Positions 37,101 through 50,127 are shown, numbered from the stretch's first letter. The stretch: 64,000 bases of DNA from Rhea pennata (GCF_028389875.1 NC_084671.1:24707083-24771082), one strand, 5' to 3'. Notes: generated by a model from the letters alone, not told the origin. Translations and numbers: made by a program.

Positions 37101-40100
37101 GGGAGACCAGCAGTCACAAGGATAAATAGTTAAGAAACAATACCATCAATATCCTTAAGGCAAGCCAGCTTTATATGGAACAGCAGGTTCAAGTGCCTGG
37201 AAACTGCTGGGATGTAAATAAGGGCTTTGTACCATTTAGCTGGTATTTTGCCCAGCAGCTGGATGTCCTCCCTTTGGCTGCAGAGCAGAGCTCAAATTTA
37301 ATTCACATCTGGGATTCCCCTCTGCAAGGTTGCCTTTCTGCAAGGTACTTCTGTACCCCCAGGTGCTATAGAACAGTAACAGAACCACCAGCCACCAGAA
37401 GAGCCAGCCACACACTCACCTACTGCTTGAGCAAGTTTGCAAAGCAAGACACAGAGCAGGTGAAAGGCAATCCAATTACAGACAAAATTTGCAGTATGCA
37501 TGGACAGCCCTAATGGGGGTCTGTTTTTGCTTTTTTGCAGGAAGCTCCGCTATTGAGCAACATCCGTTACTAATCCAGAGTAGATTTAAGAACTTACTTT
37601 GCCACCACGTCAGCTGACAAGCTGCTATCTAGCCTTGGCTGTGGGCTCCTGCGCTGGCACTCATCCGCCTTAACCAGAAAATGGTGTGGGCAGATAATTC
37701 ATTAAAGAAACAATCACTTAATTTTTTTTTTCTATTTCTGGTTTCTGTGTTAGACGCTCCAGGGCTGCACCCTGCATCTATAAATCAAATGAGGAAAGAG
37801 ATAGCATTTTAAGGCTGAACCTATGTTTAGAAATCAATCAATCAATCCATAACGCAGTGGATGTTTTAACAACATACTAAAAAGACCAAAATCAAACCAC
37901 ACATTCTAAAAAATATTCCACATTTACATACTTTAACTACTAAGAGTTTTAAAGAGGAGTTTTCAGCTACTATCAAAATGGTAAATAATATTTAGAAAAA
38001 ATGAAAACTAGAAAGGCTGTGATCAAAGCTAAGCTTAGCAAATTAAAACAGCCTATTTCTCTAGCCTGAATGTGGCTCATGACCCAGTCTTACCTTTGAT
38101 CTTGTCTATAATGGACTGATAAAGTGGAGTTACTATTTTTATTTTTATGGAGTTACTATTTTTTTAGCACTGCAGCAGGTTGCCCAGAGAGGTTGTGGAA
38201 TCTCTTTCTCTGGAGATATTCAAGGCCTGCCTGGATGCAACCCTAACATGGTCTAGGTGACCCTGCTGAGCAGGGAGGTTGGACTAGATGATCTCCAGAG
38301 GTCCCTTTCGATCTCAACCATTCTGTGTTTTTATACATGCTAAGTGTAAACATAAAGTTTACTAGATACTAGCCACTAAACACCTCTTACAGAGGTTTCT
38401 AACATATAAAAAAAAAAAAAGAAAAAAGAAAGAAAGGACAAGTTACTTTACGTCTTTAACTAAGAGTGTGACATTTCTCATACGGCATACTTACAGATTC
38501 AGTGCATACGCTTAAAAAAGCTACCATTCCCTTCAGTCACTGCCTGCCTGTGCCAACTTTCTGCTCTATGAAACAGCTTATAGCGTCATTGAAGGTGGTC
38601 AGCACAAACTCAGTGAGTTTGCTTAACAACATAAAGGAACAAGGGTGGTCTTCCACTCTCAGCCATGTGGTGCGCACAGCTTAAACCATGCTAACATGAC
38701 TGTTTGAAAATATTCAGCCAAGCTGCAGGAGTTACTGTGGAGAAGTTATCATGCCGTAAAGTCACAGCTTGGCTAACCTTCTCACACAGACCAACCTTTT
38801 GCTAGAAAAGCCGCCTGAATTGGTTACCAGACACACATACAAACAGAGCAGACTTCTGTCCTCTCCTGAAAGAGCAAATATTACTACGGCACTCAGAGTC
38901 CTATTTAGAAGGGCACTGGTGTGGCCTATCTGTCACAGAAGGGACAGACAAGCAGAGTGAAGGCTACAGGAGGACACCAACAGCCTAGCTAAGCCACACT
39001 CTGGCATGCTGCTTTTCAGCATTATTGAAACATGCATCTTTCCAAGTGGGAAGTCTCTGTACCCATTTTTCCAGGTATCACTACTCAAAGTAACAGTCAC
39101 CTAAGCATCATTTTCTCAAACATTATCATGCAAAACAAAAGCACTTACCCCTATGTGAAGGAAAATAACAGTTGAAGCATCTGCCAGTTGAGATGGGGCC
39201 TTCCTTCTGATGCATTTCTGGCTAAGTTGTCACTTAGCCCACTTTCTGGGCTTTCGAAGAGAAGCAGCTCTCTAGGCTCATTTCCTCTTTTATTCTAAAA
39301 TGGTTAGCCTCAGATGAGTTCAATATTGTGAACTGATTCTATCTAGTTTTGCCTTTTGGGTTTGCCCCCATTCTGAACAGAAATACTATTTCCCTGTGTA
39401 TTGCATATTATGGCTTCTTTTGTCTTGACAATCTTGTTTCAGGCAAGAATATCGCCCATGGACTGGAGCAAAACCATCCAAACCTATAAAGACAAAGCAA
39501 GGCTTCATTATCCCAGAAGAACATTTTGTTCAAGAGACAAGCTATAAAGCAGATTTTAAGGTAATTATCACTTCTTAAAATCTCAATGTCTGTGTGGGTA
39601 AAGCCCAAAACATGCATTAGCAACTCCTCATTTGTTAACCAGTGTGGCGTGTGTAGAATAAAGCCATGTTCTCATTGACCGCTCTTTCCTCATTGTCTAT
39701 TAGGTAATGTGGCCATCCCTTGCTTTCAGAGAGACATGCTAGAAAATGTTTTATCGTAACTTAACATAATTCAACCCTGAGACCAAGATTTTAAACTGCA
39801 TGAAAGTCGGGCAGTTCAAGATTTGCGATTCCCACAATTGGATACCTTATGTACAAGGTGTGTGTCATTATATATCTTTGTGTAAGGTCTATTTAACACC
39901 CTCTGTACATACTGAGAATGCAGTCTGTGCTACTTCTGTCTTCTGCTAAGTTTAGGGCTGTAGTGGGAGACTTAGACCTTCAAAGTTAGTATTAACCACC
40001 GATAAATGCTTGATTGGAAATGTCTGCATATTGTTGCCTAAAAAACTCCACCCACCCAAACAGCACAACATTCCTATGCTATGGGAAGGGGAGAAGCTTC

Positions 40101-42657
40101 CATCTCTACCATCATCAAGCAGAATATAGCTATAGAAAGTGCACTCAGGCCTATTAGACTTCCTTAAGCTTTTCCTGTGAGTTTCTATGACTTTCCATAC
40201 CAGCATGAGATGTTTTCTTGTTGGCCAAACAAACCTAAGCATTATTGTAAAATCTATGAGAAAACATTCTCTCTGCTCAGCATTTTCCCTGATGGGACCC
40301 CAAATACTCAGTGTCCGACTAATGAAGAAAAGACTACACACAGACAAGGCCCTAATTTAGCAGCTTTTTGCATTAGGCCACCAAAGAGAACTATGCTTCA
40401 CAAACAGCTGCAAAAGCTGATCACAGACTACATTAACTGACTTGGGGGCCACTGGACTAGATGATCTGCAGAGGTCCCTTCCAACCTCAACCATTCTGTG
40501 AAAGCAGAGCATGGCCAGGGCAGAATTACCCAACTGCATTGCGTGGTACCATTAGAGATAACAGCAGTTACTCCAGAGCCATTTGTAAAAAGTAAATCTT
40601 TGCCTTGGAGGAGATGAGGAAGAGATGTTTAGTCAGCAGACAGCCAAATGCCTCCTCCACAGAGGATTGCTGGCTCAGAGCTGTGACAAAGCATACAATG
40701 AATGTATCCAACTCAATTAAATGGGGGACAACGGCCTAAGGCAAAGCGAGAGAGAATTTGCAAATCCTATCAAAACTGCCTCTTTGCTCTGAATAACCTG
40801 GGATATTTTCTGAGGTGCAGCAATAAGGACAAAAGGGTTAGGACTCTAAAGGGGCAAAATAATGTCTCAGGCTCTCTGGCCTGAGACCTTCAGACCTGCA
40901 GGAAGAGGGACAAAGCAGAGACAGATAGCAAGATGGTAGTAATGGGAAACGCCAGTCAGACAGCACTGGCCTGCCAAGTCGTCCAGGGAAGAATATAGTG
41001 CCACCAACGGGCCAAGATGCATAGTGCTGCCTGAAAGATACACTCCCCTCCTCTGCTTTCAATGTTACAGACAGGCTCACAAGGAAAGGGTCCTAGATGA
41101 ACCCATCAGAGCCCCTATCCCAGTTCCTTACAAAATGAAAAAGAAAGCTGGAATCCCAGAGACAAATACATATTACTAAAGATACAATACTGTAGACTAT
41201 GTAAGCAAAGGCCCCAGGTGTCCCACTGGGGCCTTTCTAGCACAGTCAGCAAATGTAAAGTGTAGTTTAGGATGGAGATGAGGCTGGGGAATCACCAGCT
41301 CAAACAGAAGTGAGACTGTCTGAAATACCTGGTTGACACGCGACCATCTGGATTTTCCCTCTTGCCTGAAGCCCATGGATTTGATAGACACCTGAGAAGT
41401 CAGTTTTATGTTCTGCTCTGCCTGACTGCATGCAAGATTCGGAATGCTGATTTTTCCCCAGTTACTGAGCACTACACAGACTTTGTTTGTGATGCTACTC
41501 TTGTTCCTCAGTATATCCCCAGAGAAGCAGAAAAAATAAACACAACAACTAAAAACAGATCAATAGCTATTTTCCTTTGTCCTAGACACTCTTGTTTTTT
41601 GGTCTTGTTCTTCTTTCTCTACTCAGGTAGTGCCATCAAAGTACTTGGCATGAAGCAAAGCTTACCACCACTTTACGTTTTATGGCCAGATTCATCCAGG
41701 GTCCTGTGCTGGATGCATAAATAACTATACTTCTGTTTCAAATCCTTTGGGCTTTTAGAATTAGGGAAGAGACAAAAGTGTTCAGGTGTCCCTCCCACTT
41801 CAGTACAGTCACAACAGCTACATTTTGGGTGAAATTCTGTCTCCATAGACCTCAATGAGAATTTTGGTCACAAGTATCATGAAGTCATATTTGTTATCTC
41901 TCCCTTTTTTCTCCAGATTTGAGGAGTTTATATCCATATCAGAAACATTTCAGTTTCACAATTTATCACAGCCAGAACTCGATACTGTTCTCTTTTTCCT
42001 TTGGATACTCCAAGTCTCCACATTTGCAATACACGTAACATGCTCATGGCTCCTTAAAGCAAAAGACTGAAGCATTTTGACATAATCTCAATGGCGTTCT
42101 CCAAAAGATTAAGACCGTACACCAGACAAACATCACGGTCATCTCCTCTCATTTTAATCCAGAGGTGTCCAGGGGTGAATTTGTTCAGATGTTTGTAGAG
42201 TACATGCCTGTGTGGATTTGTGAGGAGGTCGGCTGTTTGTCTTCCTCAGGTTGGCTCATGGCCACCTCCTGCCAAGGAAATGTCCAGCCATGGTTATCTT
42301 CCTGTCACAGCACACACCTTAAGGTCCAAGGGCCTGGTTCTAACAAAATCACTTCTCTGTGGCCAAGCATTACACATCTGCCCTTGAATCATCCTGTAAG
42401 CTTAGATCAATCTTAACTATGCCCAGTTAAGAGCTAACACTTACCAGGTAATAGCATATTACAGGGCAGGGCAGAGCAGAGGCAAAATGGTCTAGACTCA
42501 CTAGAATTCACACTAGAGTTGCACCCTGTGTTGCACTAACATTTTTCCCTTCCTCTCCTGCCCCCACTCACCCCACTAGATTCCAGAGGTGAAGACCAAA
42601 TTCTCTCCCAATCCTTCTGCTGTTTTCCAGGCACCGTCGCGGATCCTCAACGTCTGA
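27622..42657 (+). CDS. MAP6D1: MAP6D1, MAP6 domain-containing protein 1 (3 coding exons)
   Basis: MAP6D1 (SL21) is a small neuronal relative of the microtubule-stabilising protein MAP6/STOP. It is known to be palmitoylated on N-terminal cysteines and to sit at Golgi and plasma membranes. Exons 27622-28148, 39443-39560 and 42580-42657 join in frame to 723 nt (240 aa), compared with about 199 in human. The N terminus MAWPCISRVCCLARFW carries the palmitoylation cysteines C5, C10 and C11. A Gly/Ala/Pro-rich linker runs from about 41 to 95. MAP6-like cores T-x-Y-(R/K)-x-(D/E)-(F/Y) occur at 100-106, 173-179 and 208-214. The C terminus (IPEVKTKFSPNPSAVFQ to RILNV) is the family's conserved tail. 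The extra length lies in the low-complexity linker of exon 1. Confidence 0.94.
28184..28254 (+). repeat. CCCGG tandem units and G19 run
   Basis: Four near-perfect CCCGG units end at 28203, and a run of 19 guanines lies at 28236-28254 followed by AGGGGGAGG. Capable of G-quadruplex formation. The G19 length may be affected by sequencing error. Confidence 0.85.
31470..31540 (+). repeat. 71-base pure purine tract
   Basis: A block of G-rich purine, A15, (GA)9-10, A21 and GAGGAGG without a single pyrimidine. The phenylalanine-rich minus-strand frames over it are artefacts. Confidence 0.9.
33170..33290 (+). repeat. pyrimidine-rich stretch
   Basis: About 120 bases of strongly C/T-biased, imperfect sequence with short TTCC/TCTC words. 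No repeat family recognised. Confidence 0.5.
38167..38327 (+). mobile_element. CR1 LINE 3' fragment
   Basis: Closely follows the avian CR1 3' end: AGGTTGCCCAGAGAGGTTGT, TCTCTGGAGATATTCAAG, GCCTGGATGC, CTAGGTGACCCTGCTGAGCA, TTGGACTAGATGATCTCCAG, AGGTCCCTTTCGATCTCAAC and the terminal CATTCTGTG. It is 5'-truncated, as most CR1 copies are, and carries no coding sequence. Just before it, the phrase GGAGTTACTATTTTT occurs twice (38,126 and 38,149). Confidence 0.95.
38409..38437 (+). repeat. A-rich simple repeat
   Basis: A12 followed by GAAAAAAGAAAGAAAGG. Confidence 0.85.
39443..39560 (+). CDS. MAP6D1: MAP6D1 exon 2
   Basis: Acceptor TTTCAG, donor GTAATT, phase 0 at the end. Encodes RQEYRPWTGAKPSKPIKTK, matching QEFQAWTGVKPSRSTKTK of mammals, then EEHFVQETSYKADFK. 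The second half diverges from human MAP6D1 and instead reads like a MAP6 repeat core (TSYKADF), at equal exon length (39 codons after the junction). Confidence 0.92.
39561..42579 (+). other. MAP6D1 intron 2
   Basis: 3 kb intron with the CR1 terminal fragment at 40,451-40,500. No other feature recognised. Confidence 0.6.
40451..40500 (+). mobile_element. CR1 LINE terminal fragment
   Basis: Only the last 50 bases of a CR1 element: TGGACTAGATGATCTGCAGA, GGTCCCTTCCAACCTCAACC and ATTCTGTG. A severely 5'-truncated insertion. Confidence 0.92.
42580..42657 (+). CDS. MAP6D1: MAP6D1 exon 3 with stop
   Basis: Acceptor is CCCCACTAG before ATTCCAGAG. Encodes IPEVKTKFSPNPSAVFQAPS then RILNV and TGA, the conserved MAP6D1 C terminus. 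A second AG seven bases downstream would shift the frame straight into a TGA, so the first AG is the productive one. Confidence 0.95.
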   Translation: MPEVKTKFSPNPSAVFQAPSRILNV

Positions 42658-43400
42658 ACCTGGACCTCGTTCACATACAGGCAGCTTCAGCATGGGCTGT
42701 TTGTTAAGATGTATCACTATGCAATTTTCATGAGGAATATTAAGATCAAAGAATAAGTATTATCAAAAGCAGCTCCAGTGATTAATGATATGTACACACA
42801 CTTTCTGTTAACACACAAATTGCAAAGCACTTGATTCAGAACTGGCAAAACACACTGCAAGGAATGACCTAGATTTTCATAGAAACAGGTTCATTACTAT
42901 GCCAGCTGGTATCACATTAGGAGATTGACTTTGGGCAGCAAAGACCGTATTGCAGGGAACATCTCTATGCTTAACTGCACAGGGTGGGAGGGAAAATACA
43001 AACAGGATAGACAATTAAAACCAAAAAGTCTTATTTAACAGCACCTCTAAAGTAGGCCAGTGAAAGACAGGAAGTGTCTGGCTGACTTCTGAGCTTCTTG
43101 GGTTTTTTTTGAGATAGGAAGCTGGAAAGCTGAATATTTCCAAAATTGGAGAGTTGACAGAGAATCAAGAGGGGACTGAACTTCTGGAGACAGCCCTGAC
43201 AACAATGCACCAACTCTGTTCAGAGATGATAGCACGGATGGAGTCAGCTAGACACCTACCAGGCTCCTCAGGAGCAGATCTAAAATATCTGTGTAATCTG
43301 GACAGCTGTGCTTAGGTTGAGTGTAAATACTGTACATAGATTTTAGCTAAAGCAACTTATGATCCTTTAATGAAAAGGATATGCTTATACTTTTAATAAA
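42658..43400 (+). other. MAP6D1: MAP6D1 3' UTR (proposed)
   Basis: Non-coding sequence from the stop codon to the first canonical AATAAA (43395-43400). Actual extent not determinable from sequence alone. Confidence 0.5.
43395..43400 (+). terminator. MAP6D1: MAP6D1 poly(A) signal candidate
   Basis: AATAAA about 740 bases after the stop, followed by TGTTAACTCTTTG and other T/G-rich sequence. Confidence 0.5.
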
Positions 43401-46400
43401 TGTTAACTCTTTGCATATGCAAGGTGGAAGATAGATTGCCTTGAAATTCCTAAATTATTGCCTGGATAATGGTAATGTTAATGCTAAGAACAACCAGAAG
43501 TGAATGTTACTTAGAAACTTAAAAAAAGTAGAATGTAAGACATCCTTCATTTCTAAGATAGATCATATGAAGTGTCATTATTCTAAAGTTATTTTTTCTC
43601 AGATTGGTGTAGATTTAACTTTTGCTGAAGTACTTGTGTTTTAAGAAACCATTTTTTAGCCTTTGTTCATCCTATAGTAGGTTTTGAATTTCTATCTCAA
43701 GGACTTATGCAATATTATTAGTCTTCTGCTTATACAATGTTTTTCCTAACTATTTGGGGAAAAAAAAAGAAATAGAAAAACTTATTTTGTGTGTTTGAAA
43801 TGTGTCTGCTAGAATGAAAGGAAACTGTATCCTCAAACTTGAATAGTGGTCAAATATTAATTCACTTGTAATTAAATGTACTTCAACACAGGAGGATTTT
43901 CCCCTTTACCACCTTCTAGCTCAAGTCAAAGGCAAACTTAATGAACTTCTGGAATTCTGCAAACACATATCCCTTGCTGGCAATTTCTGTAAGAACGATT
44001 TTTGAACTGCTGGCATATGGATTGTACTTGAAACTCATGCAGAGAACATATTCTCACTGCATTATGTGAAGATTTAAACGGTGCCACCTCTGCTAATTAT
44101 TCAAACAGGACCTATAAACTTAAGGCTAAGCACAAGCACAGGTAACATCCTCAGTAAATTGGGGTTTTCTGGGACAAGGGATGGAACTTCTCACACTTGT
44201 CCTTTCATTTGAATCCAGAGGAATATACAGTAGTACCTGTACTTGCCAAAGTCATTGCTTGGGGAGATTCATTTTTCAGGAAATTCATTTGAAACATTCA
44301 AACTGCACAAAAGGTTTTGCATGATAGATATTTCTAAAAAAGAATTCAATTTGCTCGATTAATCTCTGTATAATGTTTTTAAGAGTTTCATTCAAACCAT
44401 ATCAGTTCATTTCAATCCTGGACTTTAACAACAGCAGAAAAACACCTATTGCCTATTCAGTTTGTCCTCTTAATTCACTGCATTTCTAAACGAGAGAAAA
44501 AACAGATGTGAACAAACCAGTAATTTAAGCTTGTATTTTACCAAATGGACTGGAAGTTAATTTAATAAATTAAAATGTATTTTAGCTATTGGTTCTTTCC
44601 CAAGATCCTTCTTGCTGTAAAACATAACCCTTGGATACTCAGCCTCAACAGGGAAGTCTGTAACTGTATTTTTCTCTTCAGTCTACATATGCTGTTGCAA
44701 AGGAAGTCAGCATTAAAACTGAGCCTACCTGTTCTCCTAGTCTGCTGCTCTCCTCAGTGAGAAGAAGCTGCACATGCCTGTACCCCATGTGCCCTGCTCT
44801 GGCCCGGCACAGTGGGAGATGGCACAAGAGTTGGGGCTGAGGAAAGGAACAGGATAGCTTCTCCATCCTGATTTGGAGTGAGGGGCTGTGGGAGGGATGG
44901 CAATGGCTGAGGCATGGTGGGAGGGAGCAAATGCAGGCAATTCCTTCCAGTTATCTCCAACTCCCTGAAACCATCACCATCAAAGTTTAACTCAGTAAAA
45001 CCCCAGCAGGGCTGCACCTGTTCTGGGGTCCTACAGATGCAGAAGGTCATTAAACCAGATGCAGACCTTCACATCCCCTTTACAAAAGCTTGTTCTCTCA
45101 CATCTGCCTGGACAGGACAGCAACACATAAAGGACACCAAGCAAGGGGTCAGTTATATTCTTGACTGCACTCACAGCCATGTCATTCACAACCATGAGCA
45201 GCCAACTCCTTACTCTTCAAGCTTATCTGCAGGCACAGATCCCTATGAAGGATGATTTCTGAGGCACATTTCAAACCGTGGCATATCTGAATGCTGATTT
45301 AAAAGCACAACTGCCTTCAAAGGGAAAACTGTTGCTCGGCAGAATTCATAATTGCTTATGGGATTTTTCTCAGACGCTTTCAAACAGAAAGCAAACTATT
45401 CAGAAGGCAGTTAATCAACATAGGGAAATGGTAATGAACCAGTAATACTGATCTGCCGCATTCACCATCAGACAAAGGCTACATCTACTCTGATGTATAA
45501 TGCCATGCTCCCAAGACCCCCTTTCAGTGCTGCCCTGTTAACAAAGACAAGCAACTTGCCTTTCACCTCATTTCCACTCTGCTGTCTTACACAGATCATA
45601 GGCAAATGCTACTAACTTTGAATTTTAAGAATATTGCTTTATAATTGCTTTCAAGAACATTTCTGTAAGTATATGAATGTGTTGACTACACAGCCAGCAT
45701 CCTCAGATACATAAATTCCAGTTCTCGCTACCCCTCAGGAGACTGCCAGGAGAAAGCCACAGGTTTATGATGCTGTTGTTTGGCTCCAGCTACAGGAGGG
45801 AACAACAAAAGGGAAACTAAGCAGGTACTTACCAGCTGAAAGGGACAGGAGATGACGCAGGCTGCTGCCATCTCCAGCACACCTGCTTGTGTGTGGGAAC
45901 TTGGTCAATTTGACCAAATTCTTCTGAAGAGAGTAAATCTCTTATGCAGGTTTAGCTGGCTCGAGATAGTCACAGTGCAGAGACTGCCTCCACCACTGCT
46001 CTCATGCATTTGTGCTCCCCATTGCTCCAAGTTCATTCCAGTCCATCAAGGTTTCTCCACTGTCAATCATTCTGCAAACAAGGGTTATTTGACACACGAA
46101 AATCCTTTAAAAGGAAAGTTTTATACCTGAACTGTTGTAATTCACTACCTCTAGCATGGCATTGAACATGCTTGTTTTGTTTCATCTTTTGCTGGCAAGT
46201 AACATTTGGCCTGCTGGGATGCTGAGAGCGAGGTTTGTGCCAGCTGCCTCTGTTACTCCAGGGAACAAGGAACATCCACACTTCTGCGCACTCAGGTGAA
46301 GTGCTGGTGTGTTATATACCCTCAACGACTCAGGGCAATCTCATTGCCTGAGCTGAATATCTGAAAAGTTACAAGCAATATGTTAATGATTTCTGGGTAT

Positions 46401-49154
46401 GTAAAAAGATTCTTTTTTAAACTGCAGATTTCTCCTTGTGTTGTATGAATTTCTTGTAGGATGAACAACCAGATGAAAATCTCTTACCTCTGCCCTATCC
46501 CTACATATCTTCTCTATATGGGCCATCACATGGTAATCCACTACAGTTTATGGCGAACATGTGGGTACCATTGGACCCAGAAAGGCTGTGCTTCCTTCCA
46601 GGACAGAGATGGCACAGGATGGCTGGGCAATCCCTCATGCCTGGTAGCTCGTTCTTTTACATCACCAAGTAAGTAAACAGCAACACAGCTACGCTATTTG
46701 CTCCAGTGCTAGCTCTGTATACAAATTACTTCATTTTGGAAGCTGACAGTGCAGCACCTTCTGGAGTACTGCAACTGCTGGTATAGCCATGAAACTAAGG
46801 CATTAATTATAAGTTAGTCCTTTGATTTCAAGCCTTTGCCAACTGGGAAGACCGCAGAAAGCTATGAATATGCCTTAGAATCAGAGCCAGGTGGCAGCTG
46901 TTTGGCAGAGACTATCCTTGCCAGAAGGAAGGCTAATAACAGACCATAAGAAAAATCCTGATGAGTACGTGCCTGCAGAAGGCGTTCTGTGTGAATGCAT
47001 TTTCATCTCCTGCAAATGACAACCATTTCCTACAGATACATTCATGAATGTGTCAGAGAAGGGTTGCAATATCCACAAGCAAAGACATCAGCTAAAATAT
47101 TCCAAAAAGCTTTACCACCACCAGCTGAATCCACAGGACAGTCAGCCTTCAATGGCTGTGTTCTCATTTGTTTGGCTCTGGCACCGTAAAAGGCACTGCA
47201 GTTTATGCTCAGTTTGAGGGGGCTCTTCTATAGCATCTAGTAGTAACAAGAATCAGTTTTCCAGCACGCCAAGACAAATGTGTGAAAACTGCTCTCAGTC
47301 ACTTAAGATTTTCTTTTCCCGCAATCTAGTCAATCAAACCAAGAAATTGTATTTTCTTACTTTTTTCTATTCCTCTTCAATCTTTCACACAGCTCAGAGC
47401 AAACCAATTATTTGCTCTTTTTATGAGCCACTCTGCAAAATGAGAACTTGGGGGAGCTCAGTCTGCTGAGTTTCTAGCTTCCCTTCCCCAATCTCCCAAA
47501 ACCAAAAGCTTTTAAAAATAACTAAAAAAGGGCAAAAATCATCTTTTTCTTCAGATGAATTCAAGATCAAACAGTTTTCCTCCAAAACTAATTAAAATAT
47601 TCCAAGTATGCAAAAGACAAAAACCTGGGAGCTTGAACAAACTTATTTTGAGTCCCACGTGACAGTCAAACAACCCTATCACAGCTAATAAAAGAATTTA
47701 TTGTAAACATATGTATCTTACACAATTATACAGTATAATACAGATAACATGAAGGATTTAAACACTCAGTATTACAAATGGGGCAATATTTGTAAAGAGA
47801 TCTTTAACTAGTATTAAGACTCTTTAGAAAGACAGAGAAATATATTGTAATATTCCAATACTTCTACACCTAACTGAGTGTATGAAATTTCCCAAACCTC
47901 TCACTTATTTCCAAGCAATTTCAATGGAAACTTCTTGCTGACAATATTTTCTCCCACCATTTTTTAAAATTCAAAGACCTTACCGCAAACATACCCTACA
48001 TTTGCAGGACTAAAACGTGTTATTTTCTATCTTCTCTAACAGATTTCTTTTCTTTAGCAAACTTTATATATTATTAATATAGCAACTCCTAGGAGAATAA
48101 CCTGTGGCTGCTCAGAAATGTATCAATAGATCTTCACTGCAAGAACTCTTAAAAACAACAGGCATTTACCTGTCTGCTTCATGGCCTAATTCAAGGCTCA
48201 AAGTCTGAAACTCCCCTTTTCAGCACTACAGAGAAGCAGAAAACACAGGCAAGGAAACCATGATTTGCCAACAGACGCCCAAAGCAAACTGCATCAGGAG
48301 CTGCTCTGGGCACACCGAAATCCCAGAAACGAAGCCCATAAGAGACAGGGGACTGCAAATGCACACATCACTCCAGAAGATCATAGCACAACTGAGTTTG
48401 CACAAAAGGCTGCTCCCACACAACCTGCAAGCTGTTGTAGACAGAGATTTCAAAAATGCTCTTCTCTATTGTACAAGCTGTGTACGGGAATGTCTGAAAG
48501 TTGTATGGACTTTTGAGTTTGCTACAGTCTATAAACAGTGTGAGGCCCCAAGTTCTCCAGCTACCTGGATTCCTCTCCACTTTCAGCACTGTGCTCAAAC
48601 ATAATCACCAATGTTCAATTTCTTCACACTGACCTCAGCTGAAAAACTAGTGTCAGGGCTACATTAAGCACTTATTTGTGCACGCAACCCTGCTCCAGGC
48701 TTACCAAACAAGCCAGGATTATCTTTCAAATCTAGAGCATCTGAAATGCCCTTTCTAGGGGGCATCTAATTCCTTCTACTCCGAATGCAATTCAGGTTTC
48801 AAAAGTCAGTTCAATTTCCTGTATTCAAGTGCCAAATTCTGCCATTCTTATTCAAGTAAATTGAAGCTCCCTGTCAGCTCTGATGGGCTAAGAGGGGCTA
48901 GTCACAGACCCTTGTTTTATTTATGGTGAATACAGGTGTTATCTCATCTGAGGTACGTAATACCTTCTGCAGCTTAAGAACTGCATCAAACTTAAGCTAG
49001 CTCTTCTTGGAAGCCTGAAACCACCTTTCTCTGTTTCTACACAAAGCTGGAATTACTATCATTCATCTTCTAGCCCCAAGAAGCACCAAAAGATTTTATT
49101 TTGAAGATTTATGTTCCTATCCCAGACCAAGAAAGGTAACTGTAGTTTCATGTT

Positions 49155-49340
49155 TATAAAAAGCTTTGCATTGTCAAAGCACGGCACCAACAAGAGTGAG
49201 GCCTCAGTACACTCCTGTGAGGTAGGTATCCTGCTCCCCATTCTGAGAAATAGGGAAACTGAGGCACGAAGTGATTAAATCCAAGGCCATGCAGCAAATC
49301 AGTGACCCAGCTGAGATCAGCACATAGGGGGTTCTAGCTG
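49155..49340 (+). repeat. L2/MIR-like relic
   Basis: CCTGTGAGGTAGGTATCCTG, CTCCCCATTCTGAGAAATAG, GGAAACTGAGGCACG, AAGTGATTAAATCCAAGGCC and ATGCAGC match the shared 3' region of L2 LINEs (forward) and MIR SINEs (reverse). The copy is diverged, consistent with great age. Confidence 0.75.
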
Positions 49341-50121
49341 TTGACCTGTTTCACCCACGCAACAAAGCAAGCACACTGAAAGCCTCACAGTCCAACAGAG
49401 GTCCCACCAACTTTACAATGGCTTATTCATACTACTAGCATGCACCAATAGAGGCAGGAGAGAGGGCAGTGGGTGCAGGTGGTCAGGGTGTTGCCAACGA
49501 AGCTTTCTCCAGCAAGCTATCGTTAGCCAGCCTGCAGACATCTTCTACACCAGTGATGTTCCTGAGACAGGTAAGTGCTGTGGTTAGAAGCAGAACAACT
49601 TCTTGCAGTCAAGACATCAGAGGTGCTCCCCACAAGCAATGGATCTCTGTGATTTTTTGATCCTATCAGGTCTCTGTGTGTTCATTAGAATGCAAGACAA
49701 AGTGGTGCTGCTCCCATACCACTTCATAAAGCTGATCATCAGTGAATGCTGTCAGAAAACATGTATGACAGAGGTGCTCATCTGCCCTTCACCTTAAGAC
49801 TCCAAAACTTCTGCCACACTAGGGAGGCATTTGCTGGGCAAGCAAAGGGTTTCAGTCAGTCCAAGCCCACAAAAACTGAATACTGTCCTCTCCAAGCAAC
49901 TTCAGCTCTCCTTTTTCATGCAGGACAAATGGGCACTCAAGTCTTAACAAGCCTGATCATGGTTTATTCATCTAGATGGAGTATGTGCCAGTTCATCCTC
50001 TCTGAGGTGCTTTAGAGAAAGATCTGGTATCGCCTTCAGACAGGCACTTAGCTGAATAAGCTAATAAGAAGCCTATCTAGCTGTGCTATCAGTCATATAC
50101 ATGATGCTCAAGCAGGCAGAA

Positions 50122-50127
50122 TTTATT
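50122..50127 (-). terminator. YEATS2: YEATS2 poly(A) signal candidate
   Basis: AATAAA on the minus strand about 515 bases after the YEATS2 stop codon. A second candidate lies at 49963-49968. Confidence 0.45.

Larger units (their letters stand above)
28149..39442 (+). other. MAP6D1 intron 1 (11.3 kb)
   Basis: Mostly AT-rich intron. It contains CCCGG repeats and a G19 run just after the donor, a 71-base purine tract (31,470-31,540), pyrimidine-rich sequence (about 33,170-33,290), a CR1 3' end (38,167-38,327) and an A-rich tract (38,409-38,437). No further exon or RNA gene was recognised. Confidence 0.6.
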
